A stretch of 64,000 nt of DNA, taken from JAEXOD01 sp964652025. GTDB lineage: Bacteria; Bacteroidota; Ignavibacteria; Ignavibacteriales; Melioribacteraceae. The stretch covers positions 1-64,000 of the forward strand of contig CAZYZX010000012.1 in the NCBI GenBank assembly GCA_964652025.1, written 5' to 3'. Of the stretch, positions 63,092-64,000 are shown piece after piece. Each line of letters opens with the position of its first letter. Position 1 is the stretch's first letter. The notes under the pieces were generated by a model. That model was not told the origin of the DNA and did no database searches. It was given only the letters and a program-made list of their open reading frames with translations. The position numbers and the translations under genes are program-made.

Positions 63092-63129
63092 GGGGTAGGT
63101 TAAAGCTTATAAGGCTTAAAACCTACCCC
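63092..63129 (-). terminator. hairpin after dnaK
   Basis: GGGGTAGGTT (63092-63101) pairs perfectly with AACCTACCCC (63120-63129), and the loop can extend pairing (AAGCTTATAAGGCTT). It lies 31 bases beyond the dnaK stop on its transcribed strand. A following T-tract is weak, so efficiency is uncertain. Confidence 0.7.
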
Positions 63130-63160
63130 ATAAAATGGAGCCTATGATTGATTTATACTA

Positions 63161-64000
63161 CTATTTATCGTCGTCAACTACTTCGTAAGCAGCATCTTGA
63201 ACGTCTTTATCTGTTTTAGAACGTTGCTGCCCACCATCAGTATTTTGAGAAGAACCACCAGTTGAACCAGCACCTGGATTTTGTGGACCAGCTTGCTGAT
63301 ACATTTGTTGCGATACTTCGTTCCAAACTTTGGTTAAGTTATCTGTAGCTGCTTTAATGTTTTCGGTATTATTACCTGCAATAGCATCTTCAACTTTTTT
63401 AACTTCGTTTTCTAAACGAGCATAAAGTTCAGGTGTCATCTTGTCTTTAAGTTCAGACATTTGTTTTTTAGTTTGGAAAACTAAGTTATCTGCATTGTTT
63501 TTAATTTCTACTGCTTCTTTTCTGCGTTTATCTTCTTCTGCATGCTCTTTAGCTGCTTTTTTCATTCTTTCTATTTCATCTTTAGATAAACCACTTGAAG
63601 CAGTAATCTTTATACTTTGCTCTTTGTTAGTAGCTTTATCTTTTGCAGATACATGTAGTATACCGTTAGCGTCTATATCAAAAGTTACTTCAATTTGTGG
63701 TACACCGCGTGGTGCAGGTGGAATGCCATCTAAATTAAATCTGCCAAGTGTTCTGTTATCAGCAGCCATTGGGCGCTCACCCTGCAATACGTGAATTTCT
63801 ACAGAAGGCTGGTTATCTGAAGCGGTGCTAAATACTTCACTTTTCTTTGTTGGTATTGTAGTATTAGCAGGAATTAATGTAGTCATAACTCCGCCTAAAG
63901 TTTCAATACCTAAAGAAAGTGGAGTAACGTCTAATAAAAGAACGTCTTTAACATCACCAGCTAACACGCCACCCTGAATAGCAGCACCAATAGCAACAAC
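63161..64000 (-). CDS. dnaK: chaperone DnaK (C-terminal part; 5' end beyond window)
   Basis: The frame is open through position 64000 and begins in-window with the end of the ATPase domain (VVAIGAAIQGGVLAGDVKD). It continues through the linker DVLLLDVTPLSLGIETLGG (as adjoining pieces), the substrate-binding beta-domain (EIHVLQGERPMAADN, GRFNLDGIPPAPRGVPQIEVTFDIDANG), the helical lid and a Gly/Gln/Ser-rich tail ending AAYEVVDDDK. About 280 of some 640 residues are present. Hsp70 chaperone working with DnaJ and GrpE. Confidence 0.97.
   Translation of the reverse strand, partial: VVAIGAAIQGGVLAGDVKDVLLLDVTPLSLGIETLGGVMTTLIPANTTIPTKKSEVFSTASDNQPSVEIHVLQGERPMAADNRTLGRFNLDGIPPAPRGVPQIEVTFDIDANGILHVSAKDKATNKEQSIKITASSGLSKDEIERMKKAAKEHAEEDKRRKEAVEIKNNADNLVFQTKKQMSELKDKMTPELYARLENEVKKVEDAIAGNNTENIKAATDNLTKVWNEVSQQMYQQAGPQNPGAGSTGGSSQNTDGGQQRSKTDKDVQDAAYEVVDDDK

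Noticed and set aside
1..64000. CRISPR arrays, insertion sequences, prophage genes
   Set aside because: No regularly spaced short repeats, transposase-like proteins or phage structural genes are visible on either strand.

Overview
The window is a 64 kb, AT-rich, gene-dense bacterial chromosome segment. It most likely comes from the Fibrobacterota-Chlorobiota-Bacteroidota group, with an Ignavibacteriota/Kapabacteria-like lineage as the best guess. Evidence: several secreted proteins end in a type IX secretion (T9SS) sorting domain with the N-Y/F-P-N-P-F-N-P motif. There is a large periplasmic beta-propeller/Y_Y_Y hybrid histidine kinase, a fused transaldolase-glucose-6-phosphate isomerase, and a half-size DHS-type enzyme family common in this group. 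The lineage is inferred from these traits only; no rRNA gene is present.

Layout. 1-52: 3' truncated tRNA-Gly. 135-3412: UPF0316 gene, then pcm-miaA-prfB, where prfB uses a programmed +1 frameshift at an unusual UAA. 3425-5387: a cyclic-nucleotide-binding gene with an in-frame stop at codon 3, a YjbQ-family gene and a T9SS cargo protein. 5404-9489: hybrid sensor kinase. 9503-13154: a three-gene type IIS restriction-modification island (D12 methylase, AlwI-family endonuclease, beta-class methylase). 13264-18555: mutS, a DUF1684-like gene, aroF, tyrA. 18558-26923: radical-SAM protein, transketolase, tal-pgi fusion, yidD, secreted esterase, Trm112-like protein. 26920-32889: FAD oxidase, TPR protein, clpX, dacB. 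32938-37448: two tandem paralogous secreted beta-propeller T9SS genes, both interrupted by stops or a frameshift and sharing a near-identical 635-bp 3' block that also duplicates the tail of dacB.

37665-39849: a two-subunit heme-copper oxidoreductase with altered active sites. The first CuB histidine is replaced by Asp, no active-site Tyr is visible, and the CuA ligands are lost. I read it as a probable nitric-oxide-reductase-like enzyme; it is the most interesting biochemical lead in the window. 40026-49168: the canonical rimP-nusA-infB-rbfA-truB-ribF-rpsO-pnp operon. 49300-57028: dus, rng, gcvT, comB, ftsK, lolA. 57031-58513: small TauE/SafE protein and a secreted S1/P1-like or phospholipase-C-like enzyme. 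58724-60763: a two-gene AAA15 ATPase + RloB (AbiL-like) anti-phage module with a clean promoter and a dyad operator. 60899-64000: epimerase, deoxyhypusine-synthase-like enzyme, and the C-terminal part of dnaK running off the window.

Most of the window is core housekeeping (translation, DNA repair, pentose-phosphate and aromatic amino acid metabolism). The accessory content is two defence modules, the secreted T9SS proteins and the unusual heme-copper enzyme. No CRISPR array, transposase or prophage was seen.
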